64,000 nucleotides of DNA, taken from positions 1 through 64,000 of the forward strand of contig WTXG01000177.1 in assembly GCA_022496185.1 (NCBI GenBank), written 5' to 3'. Under the pieces are notes generated by a model that saw only the letters and a list, made by a program, of their open reading frames with translations, was not told the DNA's origin and made no database searches. The DNA comes from Multifurca ochricompacta (Eukaryota > Basidiomycota > Agaricomycetes > Russulales > Russulaceae). Positions 1 through 12,079 of this stretch are shown here, one piece after another (within the stretch, counting starts at the first letter, position 1; every line of letters starts with the position of its first letter). Made by a program: the position numbers and the translations under genes.

Positions 1-1461
1 TAGATAAACTTGATGTGTGGCGCCTTGAGGATCTTCCAAAAGGAAGAAAGGCTGTCAAATCAAATGGGTCTTTAAGCTGAAACCAGATGGATGGTTTCGT
101 GCTAGGCTCGTGGCAAAAGGGTTCACCCAAGTAGAAGGAGTGGACTTCGACGAAACATTCTCTCCAGTCGCCAGATTTGAATCTCTTAGATTGTTACTAG
201 CATTAGCTATGCTAGAGGATTGGGAAATCCACCAGATGGATGTCAAATCGGCATTCCTACATGGCGATCTGGATGAAGAGATATATATGGAGCAACCAGT
301 TGGTTTCGTCATTGCTGGTCAAGGAGTCCAAAGTTTGTAGGCTACAAAAAGCATTATATGGCCTCAAACAAGCTTCCCGAGCATGGAACTTCAATTCCAT
401 GCAGTTCTTAATGAACTGGGCTTTACTCGGACGTACTCTGATGCAGGAGTATATGTGTTTCATCATAAAGAGGGGATGATTCACTCTATGTCATTCTCTA
501 TGTAGATGACATTACTATACTTGGATCTTCCAATGATAAGATAACGTGGCTGAAGTCATCACTATCTAATCGATATGAGATGACTGACTTGGGAGAAATC
601 CAGTCATACCTTGGAGTTAACATCACCAGGGATCGTCCTAACAAGACACTGGAAATTGATCAAGCAGCCTACGTTTTATCTATTATTGAGAAGTTTGGGA
701 TGAGGGATTCCAACCGAGTATATACTCCTCTTCCCTCTGGCGCTGATGTACATCTGGTCAAGTTTGAAGGCCAGGCATCTACTTCTGAAATAAAGAAGTA
801 CCAACAGCTGATGGGGTCACTGCTATGGGTGCAGATTGGAAGCAGACCTGATATCAGTTTTGCTGTGGCGCGCCTTAGTCAGTACGCTTCCAACCCCTCT
901 CAAGATCACATGCGGCTTGCAAAGTATGTCTTAAAGTATCTTAACAGTACAAAAGACTGCAAGTTGCGGTATTCTGGAGGGAATGGGGAGAGTGGCCTTC
1001 ATGGCTTTGCAGATTCCTCATGGGGAGATCAAGAGGACTGCCGCTCTACCTCAGGCTACATGTTTTTCTTGGCAAATGGTGCCATTTCATGGTGTTCCAG
1101 AAAACAGAAAACAGTAGCACAGTCCACCACTGAAGCCGAATATATGAGCCTCTCTGAGGCTGCAAATCAGGCAGCATGGTATAGGACTTTTATGGAGGAA
1201 CTAGGGTATGAGGTATCCTCCCCTATACTACTCCACTGTGACAATAAGGGTGCCGTAGATTTGGCATTAAACCCAGTCACAGGAAGGCGGTCAAAGCATA
1301 TTCCCATCAAGTACCATGCCATTAGGGGGTACATTGAATCGCACATAATTGAGTTAGTGTGAACCCCCACAGGAGAGATGCTGGCAGATGGCTTCACTAA
1401 GTCTCTACCAAGAGCATCGTTTGAAACCATGGTCAATGGACTTGGACTTATGCTGGAATGA
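1..1461 (+). pseudogene. pol: copia pol remnant: reverse transcriptase and RNase H
   Basis: The 5' part is outside the window. Visible copia landmarks are the RT block around LVAKGFTQ and [11 protein letters not shown] (about 110-275), the YVDD catalytic motif (about 495-510), ADSSWGDQ with TEAEYMSLSEA in the RNase H region, and the family C-terminus ending at the TGA at 1459-1461. In the cell it would act in a cytoplasmic virus-like particle to make cDNA. The copy is dead: the frame is lost near 55-110, near 330 and near 480, and a TGA at 1360-1362 replaces an Arg codon. The inverted copy at the other end of the window has CGA at that codon. Confidence 0.9.
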
Positions 1462-1730
1462 GAGAGCTGGAATTTGGAGACTTTGTATACCAGTCTCACT
1501 TTCCCACCATGAGCAAAGTTCTCAACTTCGAGAGTGATGCAAGAGGTGTGTATGGTTTCAGTTTGCATAAGCGAATCACTGCGATATGCCTCTGAACACC
1601 ATGTCTTCCTCACACTTGAGAGTTAGAGAAGTTGGATCTCTGGCTGGCGATATGCTCATTTAATTGTGATGGCAGTGTGCTCATCCAACTCATTTCCCAT
1701 CCATGACCAGATGCCTTCAGCATGGAGGGA

Positions 1731-2237
1731 TGTTGAACACAGAAGATGTTCGGTGATGCTTCAGGCATCAGGTGATCAGATTAGCTGCTTTGTAGATTAG
1801 ATTAGATACCGGAGTTTTGGACTTTTTACATTATCATTATTACTTTTCTTCTCACATTCCGCAGTAGCTGACTGATACACCATGTAACATGTGATTTCTG
1901 TAGTAGCCAATGGCCTTATGCCCTCATGTTTATTGTCTGGACTTTGTCCGGCACTTGTGGACTTATTCCCAGTGCACAGACCATCCCTTGAAGAGTATAT
2001 AAGGGTGTCTGTTTCGTCTCTTACACTTCAGAGTTTTCTTCTCCTCTGAAGTGTAAGTCCTATATCTCTTACTTACTACCTTACCTCTGACTAACCGTCT
2101 CTTGTAGATAACTTGTCTTTCTAGGTGTGTAGTACAGTAATATAGAGTTTTCTTCTCCTCTGAAGTATAACTTGTCTTTCTAGCATTTAAACCGCTAACC
2201 ACACAGTCAGTATGCTGCGCCTCATGCCTGTTTCACA
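1731..2237 (+). repeat. 3' LTR of copia copy 1 (507 bp)
   Basis: The LTR starts TGTTGAACA and ends TGTTTCACA. It has a TATA box (TATATAAG, 1996-2003) and just downstream a 13-bp perfect stem around a 10-nt loop (2021-2033 with 2044-2056). The length equals that of the LTR at 62431-62937. Confidence 0.92.
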
Positions 2238-2644
2238 CATATGACATGAACATTTGGGACAGGCAGTATCAAGATCTATATCTTCCTGCACAGCCTTATT
2301 ACATCATTCAAAGCATGGACTTTCCCTGGTAAATACAGGTTGGGGAAGTCTGCCAACAGTCCTGGTGGACCATCTCTTGGCACAAGTTCTTGTGGGGAGT
2401 TCTTGTAACACCTGGTGCAGGCATTCAGCACAACATGTGATGAAGTCACATAGCAAAACTACAAAGTCTTTGTACACTGCATTACTAGTGCACAGAGTTG
2501 AGTGACAAGTCAATACCAAGGAGCTAATCCCTTGGTACTGGTGAGTGGAAAAGTGCCAGAAGCACTGAGATGATTCAGAGGTCAGGTCTTTAGAGATCAC
2601 CCAGAAGGCAATGCACCAAGTCAATTAAGAAGTTGAGTCTAAGG
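2238..2644 (-). repeat. Downstream (R/U5-side) part of a decayed chromovirus LTR
   Basis: Read on the minus strand, this continues the LTR that starts at 27123 and was split by the Tc1-like fold-back at a TA. It begins with an 11-nt motif, AGACTCAACTT, matching the predicted transcript start of the relative at 28736-29310 and differing at two positions from gypsy-2. It lies the expected distance beyond the TATA box on the far side of the fold-back (about 26279-26287). No normal LTR 3' terminus is visible before the copia LTR at 2237, so the end is missing or lies left of the window. No coding capacity is apparent. Confidence 0.6.
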
Positions 2645-3363
2645 TACAGTAGCCCACAAAACTGTTCCAATGTTTGGCCACCCTGAAGAGATTGACCTAC
2701 CACACAATGAGAATAATTTCCAAACTTAGTAGAAATTAGTAGATGATAGTGTAGCATCGAAGCTTCAATTAGAGCCTATAATAATGTCAATTGGATCAGT
2801 GGTTCATGATATATAAAATGTTTTGTGAGGCATTATCATTGGAACAGTTTTGTGGCCAACATGTGAGATGACAAAACTGGTATCTGGTGGTCATGGGAAT
2901 GCATTGACAGTCATGTGACAATGTTTAATAAGTTGAACACACACCAAATAATCATCAAGAACACTTGCTTCTTACCATGCATGCCCTCTCTGCTGCCAAA
3001 AGGACTCACATCATCTTTAGGGATCAGCAAGGGTTTTCATACCTGCGCGGGTAAGTGCCATGGGTTTTGACGGGTACGGGTATGGGTATACAACTCCCAA
3101 CCTGCCAGAAACCCATACCCGCACAGCGGGTTTGGCGGGTATAAGTGGCCATCAGTCATTGACAAGATCAGCAGAAATTTAATGTTAAAATACATTTTTA
3201 GCAAACAAATGACAATATTTTATTTGATCTATGCTACAGGGTTTTTGTAAATATGTTCTAGTGTTATCCTATGAAATATCAAAGCAGATCAGCAGTGCGA
3301 TGTAAAATAAAAGTGTTATCAGTGATCCACTCTCTTGAAAATCCTGATGCAACTGTTTTATTA

Positions 3364-3800
3364 ACGCGCGATCAATTCTGCCGGTCTGGCACTATCTAAA
3401 ATACACTCTAGACTACTTTAGACTATTCTATAATCTAATTATCAAATTAGTTTACTGAAACAAGGCCCGCGTGTATCTACAGGCTGCATAGAGCAGCGAC
3501 TACATTGGACCAGCATATTGGTCTGATCTCCTTCCTATTAAGGAAGGTTGACTTAACAATCGTGGCACATCTTATTTACTAATGCGCGATCCTTTCTGCC
3601 GGTCTGGCACTGTTTATAATCCATACAAAATTATTTTAGACTACTTTATAATCAGATTATTAATTTATTTTACTCAAACAGGGCCTGCGTGTATCTATCG
3701 GTGTCCATTTCTGCATAGGGCAGCGACTATCTCGCATTGCGTGGACCGGGTCAGAGTGGTCCGGACTCCCTTCTATCTAAGAAGGGTCGACTTTACAAGA
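3364..3800 (+). repeat. Tandem subterminal repeats at the hAT left end
   Basis: Two units of roughly 215 bp, beginning near 3365 and 3583, share GCGCGATC then a TCTGCCGGTCTGGCACT core, an AT-rich middle with TAGACTAC repeats, a GGGC/GGCC-GCGTGTATCTA segment and an AAGGAAGG-like end. The unit recurs inverted at about 43135-43335 and as a fragment at 60940-61075. Subterminal repeats of this kind are usual transposase-binding regions in hAT elements. I see no convincing gene in 3018-4632. Confidence 0.65.
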
Positions 3801-4632
3801 TGCAAGACGCACAAGACACACACGTTATGCAATTGCATGACACCCTCTGGGTGGCTTTCAAGCAGTCTGGGATGCCAGAAATGCGCACAATAAGATATAG
3901 TTCAGTTCTTGTGGTCAAAACGGAAGTGAACACATACAAAGTAGCAACCTTTTATACTACATAAAAGCATGACAATAATTACAGTAAATAGTCCTATTTG
4001 CTTGTGACAAGATGTGTTAAGGAATGTGTCACATGTACAATGTGGAATTGTCTCGAAATCAGTTAATGGATGCACTTTAGATTATCTTATCATGATCATT
4101 AGATCGACTCCACCCAGGTGTCCGGCTGTTTAGTCCTGAACTATCAGGTCGCTACCGGCTCGTCTCAACAATTCGCGGACACTGTGTCAGTAGATAGAAC
4201 AATATAAAGTTGCAAGGACAGTCTAAAAGTAGTCTATAATGTATTCTAGAAGGTGCCAGACCATGTAAATAGACCGTGCATGATCACATATGTGTCCATA
4301 ACTGATTGCTGTCTCATTTTGCATCAGACATATTATCTGATCTGGCACTTTGTAGGATAGTAGTAATAGGCATATTATTGCTGTATAAGCAGAACTAAAC
4401 ATCTCTGACTACCTCAAGCCTTACGCGTGCATCAACCTCCATTCTGCGCAGTTATCTTACAGGCCTTTTCATTGTCATCTACCTATAGCAACACATGGCA
4501 TCTTATCTTATATTTCCTAACCGACATCTATACTTTTTTTTCTGGGTCCGGGCGTAAAACAACCCCATTTCTCAAATTTAGACTTTTACAAACCAACATT
4601 CTCAAATTTAGACTTTCTGAGTATATTGTTTC

Positions 4633-5534
4633 TGTCATGGCTCTACTTTATTTTTCCTTTTTTCTCCCTTTTGGATCACATGACTGTGGGAAGATTACCC
4701 AGCAGTCTCAACACGTGATCATGGGAATGTAGTCGTGACATGGATCATGTGACCGAGTCACATGTAATAGTCACATGCTGCTTAGTCAGCACAAGAGCCA
4801 CTCAACAATAACAAGTCGATTCTCTATTGTGTTTACCACAATAGGCAAGGCCCCACAGTCTAGACGGTTCTAGACCAAGTGGAGCTGTTATCAAGATAAG
4901 AGGAGTCCAGCCTAGAAGGTTCTAGGTAAGTGGAGCTCTAGATAAGGGCCCAGGTTGGGCCATGGCCAATTTTAGCACAGAATCATATGTATCAGTAGAT
5001 AGACGTGTTCCAGACCTAAGGGCTAGACTACATATCAGTTATCTACTCCACAATGACATCATTATGACATCACATTGTGGAGCATGATCAGTCAGCAGAG
5101 TAAAGCAGCTTACGAATCACAAAGATAAGGCTCAGTCAGCAATACAGCTGACTGATACTTGCTGATTCTTGCTTACACTTACTGCTTACCTTGTTACACT
5201 GAGAAATGTATATAAGACCCTCTGTAACAGCCTGTAGCCCCCATCTTGTCCTCTTGGGGCTGCAGGTGAGTAACTATCTACATGAGTTCGATACATAGTG
5301 CTAATGGTATACTGCCTCCCTGTGTGACTCGATCCTTTGGATCTTGTCCTCTTGGGGCTGCAGTTTCTTCCAGTTTCAGAATGCCGTCATCGTGGTTGCA
5401 AAACCACAGTGGGTGACACAGTTCCCGGTCATTACTTGACACGTGACGTTTGCCTCCACGGTATGCCCAACGACTTAGGTCATTTCCTTCTGCCCTTCCT
5501 GTTTCTAAGTGTACACGGAGCTTCACCCGTTACA
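4633..5534 (+). repeat. 5' LTR of gypsy-1 (902 bp)
   Basis: The LTR starts TGTCATGGCT and ends GTTACA. A TATA box (GTATATAAG, 5208-5216) lies 34 bp before ATCTTGTCCT (5243-5252), the predicted 5' end of the mRNA, which is complementary to the primer site just after the LTR. Confidence 0.93.
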
Positions 5535-5536
5535 TT

Positions 5537-5546
5537 AGGACAAGAT
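5537..5546 (+). promoter_or_regulatory. Self-primer binding site of gypsy-1
   Basis: AGGACAAGAT begins 2 nt after the LTR end and is the exact reverse complement of ATCTTGTCCT at 5243-5252, about 34 bp below the TATA box. This geometry is that of Tf1-type self-priming, where the folded 5' end of the transcript primes minus-strand cDNA. I see no tRNA 3'-end match here. The rest of the 560-nt leader (5547-6127) shows no clear gene. Confidence 0.7.
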
Positions 5547-6127
5547 TGTATCCTACATGTCCTCCCAGTTTCGGGCCGGCACTTTAAATCCTTTTTTCAC
5601 AGCAGTAGTAGTGTTTCAAATAGTCTTAGTTACAACCCCTGGGGTCGGAGGCCTGATCAGACAGTAGCTGAGTTGAGCCAATAATTCATAGCCGAGGCGG
5701 TGATCAGAGATATACCCGAGTAGTGGTTATCCTGATTGCTTGGTCATTCCAAACTCGAGTTGTCGTGTTTACACGCGCTTGGGGATCATCTGTGCTGGAT
5801 CTCCTACCAAGGAGTGTAAAACTGGGCAGAGCTGAGGGGGCCCCAGGAAACCGGTGACGAACTCAGAGAGACATCTGTCAGAACCGATTTCAGAGCACTT
5901 GGGCTCGTGTCCCTTGTGTGAGAGGCAGCCAATAGGTCGAGGAGACTGCGGCAGACAGCCTTGGGCTCTGTAACTTCCCATATCATTTTTCCTGGTGCTT
6001 GTCATTACCGCCGGAGCTTGGCTAGTGCACTCTTGTGTGCATTAGTATTCGCCTCTTTGGTTGACACACCCTTCCATCCTGTGCTTAGCGTTGCGTGGCA
6101 CTTGTAACATCAAAACACACCAAAACT

Positions 6128-8279
6128 ATGAAGCTTCTGGTCCAGTGGACCAGCTTCCATACCTTTTCCACAACGCCGCGCATTCCGTGGGTTGACCGTA
6201 TCATCCGGCGTGCTAGAGAGCGTGTCCAACAACTTCGAAGGAGAGGAAGACACATTTTAACGCCGCCGCTTCCTATTCAGGAGCAGCCGCATCAGGAAGA
6301 CGTGACTGCGGAGAACATTCTTCCGCAACACCCCGACTTCCCTCTCAACAACCTTCCCTCGACAATCTCCTTCGATCTCGCATATCATTACCATTGGGAT
6401 AACACCCAAGAAGAACATTTTGCCACACCCGCCTCTTCTACTATAGAAGGGTCAGAAGGCGCTCTCTCCACCTCCCCTACTCTCCGCGAAGCCAACAACA
6501 TTGTTGAAGAAAGCTTTGAGGACGAACGGGACATTTATCTTTACCGCGACAGACTGGTGCGCAACTGGTTAAATGAAATAACTGAACGTTTACACCACCA
6601 CCCGTCTGCCGAGGCCAACTTAGAGAGCTTTTTGGCAACTGGTATCTCCCCGGTACAGAAGTAACGGTCACAGACCTCGTCGCACGCGCCGCTGAGTGGG
6701 AAGAAGAAGAAGAACCCGAGTCAGAACTAGAATATCTGACCGACTGAACGGTGGCTTCTAGAAGTTCTAGAACACCCAACCCTCCATACTCTCGCTCCGC
6801 TAGACCCTCTCGATTACCTAGCCGAGCACCATCGCCTATAGAAAATTTAATCTCCCCTGCAATCGAGGCAGAACTAGAAGAGCAACAGTTTATCAGGAAT
6901 TTAGCTTCCCAGTTATCTGACGAATTACTCCGTCAAGCTGGTGTACCTGATATTACTTCTTCTACTTCCACTCCTTCCGATTCCAGCACTCCTACTCGTC
7001 GCGACACTCCTCCAGCCAGACAGAATAGTCCTACTAGTCCTATGGCTAGCACCGCTCCCACAACGGGCCCAGTGGACCCAGTACCAATCCCCCGCCGCCA
7101 GCGCAGACCCCGCTTACAATGACACCTGGCAGAGCTTCGTAATATGATGGGCGCCATGATGGCCCCATCACACAGCTCTCCGCGACGTCCAAGTAGTGGT
7201 CCAGCAGCTTGGACAGCCAACCCCTCCCCAGACAGTCGGCTCCGGAAAAGATTCTTCGTTGCTCAACCTGCTTCCTGGGATGGAAAGGGAAATTCGGCTG
7301 ATGCCAGGCACTTCCTGGCTGCATTCCATAATTGGGGATGGAACCAAAAGCGGAACTTGAACGACTATGACCCCACGACAACCAACTGGTCCAAGAGGGA
7401 TGCAGATTGGATCTTGGCGGTCTAAATTTAATGACTGGAGACGCACGAACGTGGGCTCTGCCGCATTTGGAGCAATTAAAAAACGGAGTTATTCCCTTTT
7501 CAGCGAATTGGGGTAACTTCGAACAGGCATTACTTCGCGGTTTATACCGCACGACATTGGAGAAGCAGCGCGATCAGCGCTGAAGAAAATCCAACAAGGA
7601 CGCCACAGCGTGGCAGAATACAAAGCTCACTTGACGAGCATTCACCTCAAACCGGATGGTCGGACCGTGACCTTTTCGATCAGTTCTACGATGGCCTTTC
7701 CGGCAAAATCAAAGACACCTTGGCCATTATGCCAGTGCAACCCACAGATATGCAGACACTCTTCAGTCTGCTCAGCTAATCGACCAAAGATTACGCCGAA
7801 GAGAAGCAGAAAAGAAGGGAGAAGTTCTCCCTGAACCAACCCAGCACCGAAAAGACCCCAATGCTATGGAGATCGATGCCTCCAAACAGCAACAAACAGG
7901 GTCTGGAAAGAAAAGCTTTTACGATTACAAAGCTGCCTTTAAAGGAAAGTGCACAGGATGTGGAAGCAGTGCCCATACCTGGGCGAACGGCAACCACAAA
8001 GAGCAACTCTGCAATCACTGTGGAAAGAAAGGGCATATTGCCACAGGTTGTTACCAAAAATGGGCTGGAAAGCCCAAAGCAGCAAAAGTCGCTGGCTCTG
8101 ACAGCCAGGCATCTGCAGCTCCTCAAGCTGCCGCAGCAAGCACCCAGCCTACCCAGGCTGCTAATGCTAGCTCGACCTCCAAAAAGGGTAACGCGCCCGC
8201 CAATAGCGACAACTCAGAGCTCCTGAAGCAGGTGGCCGACCTTAAGGCCCAAATTGAAGCTCTGAAGGCAAGTTTTTAG
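6128..8279 (+). pseudogene. gag: gag of gypsy-1 (capsid and nucleocapsid), frame-broken
   Basis: The first ATG after the leader is at 6128. An acidic and Pro/Ser-rich N-terminal part (6128-7120) is followed by a capsid-like stretch with a WDGKGNSADARHFLAAF-type peptide near 7276 and a nucleocapsid with two zinc-knuckle-like motifs, CTGCGSSAHTW and CNHCGKKGHIATGC (about 7950-8055). Gag would form the cytoplasmic particle and bind the RNA. The frame is lost near 6650, near 7090-7150, near 7420-7600 and again before 7866, and a TGA at 6745-6747 fits an Arg codon hit at CpG. The terminal TAG (8277-8279) sits in a T5 run with pol open in the -1 frame. Confidence 0.85.
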
Positions 8280-11200
8280 TGGCTTCTTCGGATGTAGCTG
8301 CAACCGAAGAAGCGGATATATGTGCTGTTTCTGAGACTGACTCGAATGACTCGATCATATTTACATCTGCTTGTGAGATGAACAATAGTATTAGTGCTTC
8401 CTCTCATGTCCGTAGTAGGGTTCGTTTCTTGCTTGATAAAATCGAAAAAGAAGAAAAAATCGATTCCTGCACGTTACCAGTAATAAATAAATACGATCAG
8501 CATTTCCATATTTACGTCACTCTCGAAGGACGAAACAAAAGCACCACTGTAGCGGCTATGATAGATTCAGGAGCAACAGCCATGTTCCTGGACTATAAGT
8601 TCGCCACCCAAAAGAAGATGCTTCTAGAACCATTGGAAGACTCGATTCGAGTACATAACATCGACGGCAGTCATAATATAGCCAGAGATATTACCCACAC
8701 GGTCACCCTTTTAGTCACTATAGGGTCAAGGGTAGAAAAACACCGATTCCTGGTCACAAGTCTAGGACCAGAGAAGGTCATACTCGGGCTTCCATGGTTA
8801 AAATACAGCAATCCTTCTATTAATTGGGAAAGGGGCGAAGTCACCCTGCAAGACTCCATTGAGAAAGACATCCTCATGGAGGACGAAAGCGACTGGTTTG
8901 CAGGAGTAGAGCAAATATCGGCAAACAGATTAGAACGCCGACAATTTGTAAAAGATGGAGTCTTGGACTGTACCACCGACGAATTATGGTGTTGTGCAGG
9001 CTTCACTTATTCACAAGAAGCCTACGCAAAAGATTACCTAACTCGTATGGAAGGAAAATCTTTTGAAGATTTGGTACCTCCACCATATAGAGACTTCGCA
9101 CGGGTCTTCTCAGAAGAAGAATCCCAAAGACTCCCTCAGCACCAACCATGGGACCATACCATAGACATTGTGCCTGGGTCGAAGACCCAATGGAAAGCCA
9201 AAGTCTATCCCATGTCACCAAACGAGCAAGTAGAACTGGACAAATTTCTGGAAGAGCATCTCCAGAAAGGGTATATCATACCATCTAAATCTCCGATGGC
9301 GGTACCTGTATTCTTCATAAAGAAAAAGGATGGGAAAATTCGTCTCATCCAAGACTACAGACCCTTGAACGATATCACTGTCAAAAACAAATATCCACTT
9401 CCACTTGCAGTCGACATTATCAACCGACTTAAGGGTGCAAAGATCTTTACCAAAATGGATGTACGATGGGGATATCATAACATCCGGATAAAGGAAGGAG
9501 ACGAATACAAGGCAGCGTTTTCCACCAACCGTGGTCTCTTCGAACCACGTGTAATGTATTTTGGATTAACAAATAGCCCCGCCACCTTCCAAGGATTTAT
9601 GAATTCCATCTTCTCCGATATGATCGCAAAAGGGGAAGTCGCTGTATATATGGACGACATCTTAGTCTTCTCACCAAATATAGAGAAGCATAAAAAGGAT
9701 GTCAGAGAAGTCCTAAAGCGACTAGAAGAGTATGACCTCTATTTAAAACCCCAGAAATGTGACTTCGATAAAGATCACATGGAGTACCTTGGACTTATTA
9801 TATCTGAGGGACAAGTCAGGATGGACCCTGGGAAGGTCCAAGTGGTCAAAGACTGGCAAACGCCGAAAACCCTAAAAGAAGTCCATGCCTTTATTGGCTT
9901 TGCCAATTTTTACAGATGCTTTATACAAGGGTTCTCAATTATTGCTAGACCACTTCATGACCTGACAAAGAAAAATCAACCCTGGCAGTGGGAAAGACCA
10001 CAGCAAGAGGCTTTCGATGCCTTAAAGAGGAGATTCATTCAGATGCCTATCTTGGCAATCTACGATCCTGATCTCCCAACCCGGGTCGAAACAGATGCTT
10101 CGGGATTTGCCACTGGAGGCATATTATCCCAAAAGCACACCGATGGCCTTTGGCACCCTATCGCCTTCCGATCGCAGTCAATGTCGGAAGCAGAAAGAAA
10201 TTATGAAATATACGATAGGGAAATGCTCAGCATAATCCGCACCCTAGAAGACTGGCGCCACTTCTTAGAAGGGCTTCTCCAGTTCAAGATAGTAACGGAT
10301 CACAAGAATATTGAATGGTGGAGATCCATGTGAGACCTCACTAGACAACAAGCTCGATGGGCTCTCTACCTAAGCAGATTCAATTTCACGATCCAATACA
10401 AAAAGGGGCACCTTATGCAAGCAGACGCCTTAAGCCGATTTTCGGCAGACCAGGTGTTAGACAATGAGGACAACAAACAAGTCCAGGTCCTCAAGCCGGA
10501 ACACTTTCTTAGTGCGGCACGGGCACATTATCGCCCACAGAGTTCTCCCCTTACGGAACGCATAAAGAAGGCAGGAAGCAGGGAAGCAGAAGTTATAGAA
10601 GGATTAAAAACCCTTACCAAGACTGCTCCCAGCGCCTTAAGAGATGGCGTCAACCTTTGGGAAGAAGAAGATGGCCTAGTTTACTACAAAGGGAAACTTT
10701 ATGTACCCAATGTACCGGATCTCTGAAAAGACATTATTCGGGATTGTCACGATTCGGTTACAGCCGGTCACCCTGGAAAGAACGGGACCATCAAGTTGGT
10801 ATCACGCTATTATTGGTGGCCCAGAATGGCACAATATATCACGCGCTATGTCGAAGGATGCGACCGATGTCAGCGATATCGGATGGATAAGCACCCAGTC
10901 GCCCCTCTGCAACCACTAGAAGTTCCAGAAGGACCCTGGCAGACGATCGGAGTAGATCTGATCACAGGGCTACCTTCCTCTTCCAGGAAAGATGCGATCC
11001 TAACAATAGTGGATCATTATACGAAGCAAGTGCATCTTTTCCCAGTCACAAGTGGTATTACAGCAGATGGCGTGGGAAAAATATACTTCGATCATGTATT
11101 CCCTCTGCATGGGATCCCCAAAAGTATTGTCAGTGACAGGGGTCCCCAGTTTGCAGCAAGGACCATGCGCGCCACCTTGAAGTGTTTAGGGGTGAACAGT

Positions 11201-12069
11201 AGTCTCACCACAGCCTATCATCCACAAGCCAATGGCATGACAGAGCGTAAAAATCAAGAATAGAACAATATTTACGACTCTTCATTGGCAAGAGACAGGA
11301 TGACTGGATCGAGCTACTCCCCACGGCGGAGTTTGTATTAAACATGAGGAAGTCCTCAGCAACGGATCATACCCCATTTGAATTACTTTATGGGTATACC
11401 CCGGACTTCACTATCCCCGCGGGACGTGCCACTGGCATCCCCAGTTTAGACCAACGCCTACAACAGTTACGTCTCGCCCGATGCGACGCAGAGGCAGCTA
11501 TGAGGCTTAGCAAGACACGTATGACTCGTGATCTCGCTCAATCAGGGCACAATTTCCCAAAAGAGGGAGATTATGTCTGGTTGCAGTCCAAACACATTAA
11601 AATCCACCAGCAGTCCCAGAAGCTCGGTCCCAAACAATTAGGACCATTCAAAGTTCTGAAGAAACTTAGCGACCTGGATTACAAGTTGGACTTGCCTCCA
11701 GCACTGAAAGTCCACAACATATTCCATGTGGACCGCCTTAGTCTATACAAAGGCAACGACGTTAACGGGCTGATGCCCACACCACCAGACCCCATTACCA
11801 TAGATGGTGAGGAAGAGTACGAAGTGGACCATATCAGAGATAGCAAAATGTTTGGTCGCACACTCAAGTTCCTTATCCGATGGAAGGGTTATGGAGAAGG
11901 CGAAGATACGTGGGAACCGGAACGGAATCTAACCCATGCACAGGACTCCATTCAAAAGTTCTATCAACAGAACCCAGGAGCTCCTCGGAAGATTGCCGCA
12001 ATCTACTTCGCCACTGCCCCTTGGCAGCCCACACAACTCTATACGGCTTACGAGGACGTTACGCCCTAG
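8270..12069 (+). pseudogene. pol: pol of gypsy-1: protease, RT, RNase H, integrase, chromodomain
   Basis: Pol is open in the -1 frame relative to gag and has no early ATG, which suggests it is made as a Gag-Pol fusion. Domains in order: aspartic protease (IDSGATAMF, about 8562); RT with YMDDILVF (about 9649); RNase H (ETDASGFATGG and YDREMLSI); integrase with an HHCC zinc-binding region (about 10745-10870) and DDE core (GVDLITGLP, SDRGPQFAA); and a C-terminal chromodomain (EYEVDHI to LIRWKGYGEGEDTWEP, about 11817-11925), which in chromoviruses targets integration to modified histones. Two TGA stops at Arg positions (10331-10333 and 10724-10726) and one frameshift near 11262 break it. Confidence 0.93.
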
Positions 12070-12079
12070 GAGGGGGTAA
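12069..12079 (+). promoter_or_regulatory. Polypurine tract of gypsy-1
   Basis: A GGAGGGGG-rich run lies between the end of pol and the 3' LTR. It is the usual primer for plus-strand cDNA. Confidence 0.75.

Larger units (their letters stand above)
1..2237 (+). mobile_element. Ty1/copia retrotransposon, 3' part (copy 1)
   Basis: This is the 3' portion of a Ty1/copia element cut by the window start. It contains the end of pol (reverse transcriptase and RNase H), a 270-bp non-coding tail, a short purine tract (1724-1730) and the 3' LTR (1731-2237). The same element occurs inverted at 62431-64000. Solo LTRs of the family lie at 26368-26885 and 44583-45087, where they carry perfect 5-bp TSDs, which fixes the LTR ends. 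The 5' part and the left TSD are outside the window; the right flank begins CATAT. Confidence 0.93.

Noticed and set aside
1360..1362. Programmed stop readthrough in copia pol
   Set aside because: The other copy has an Arg codon here and copy 1 has several frameshifts, so a nonsense mutation is simpler.
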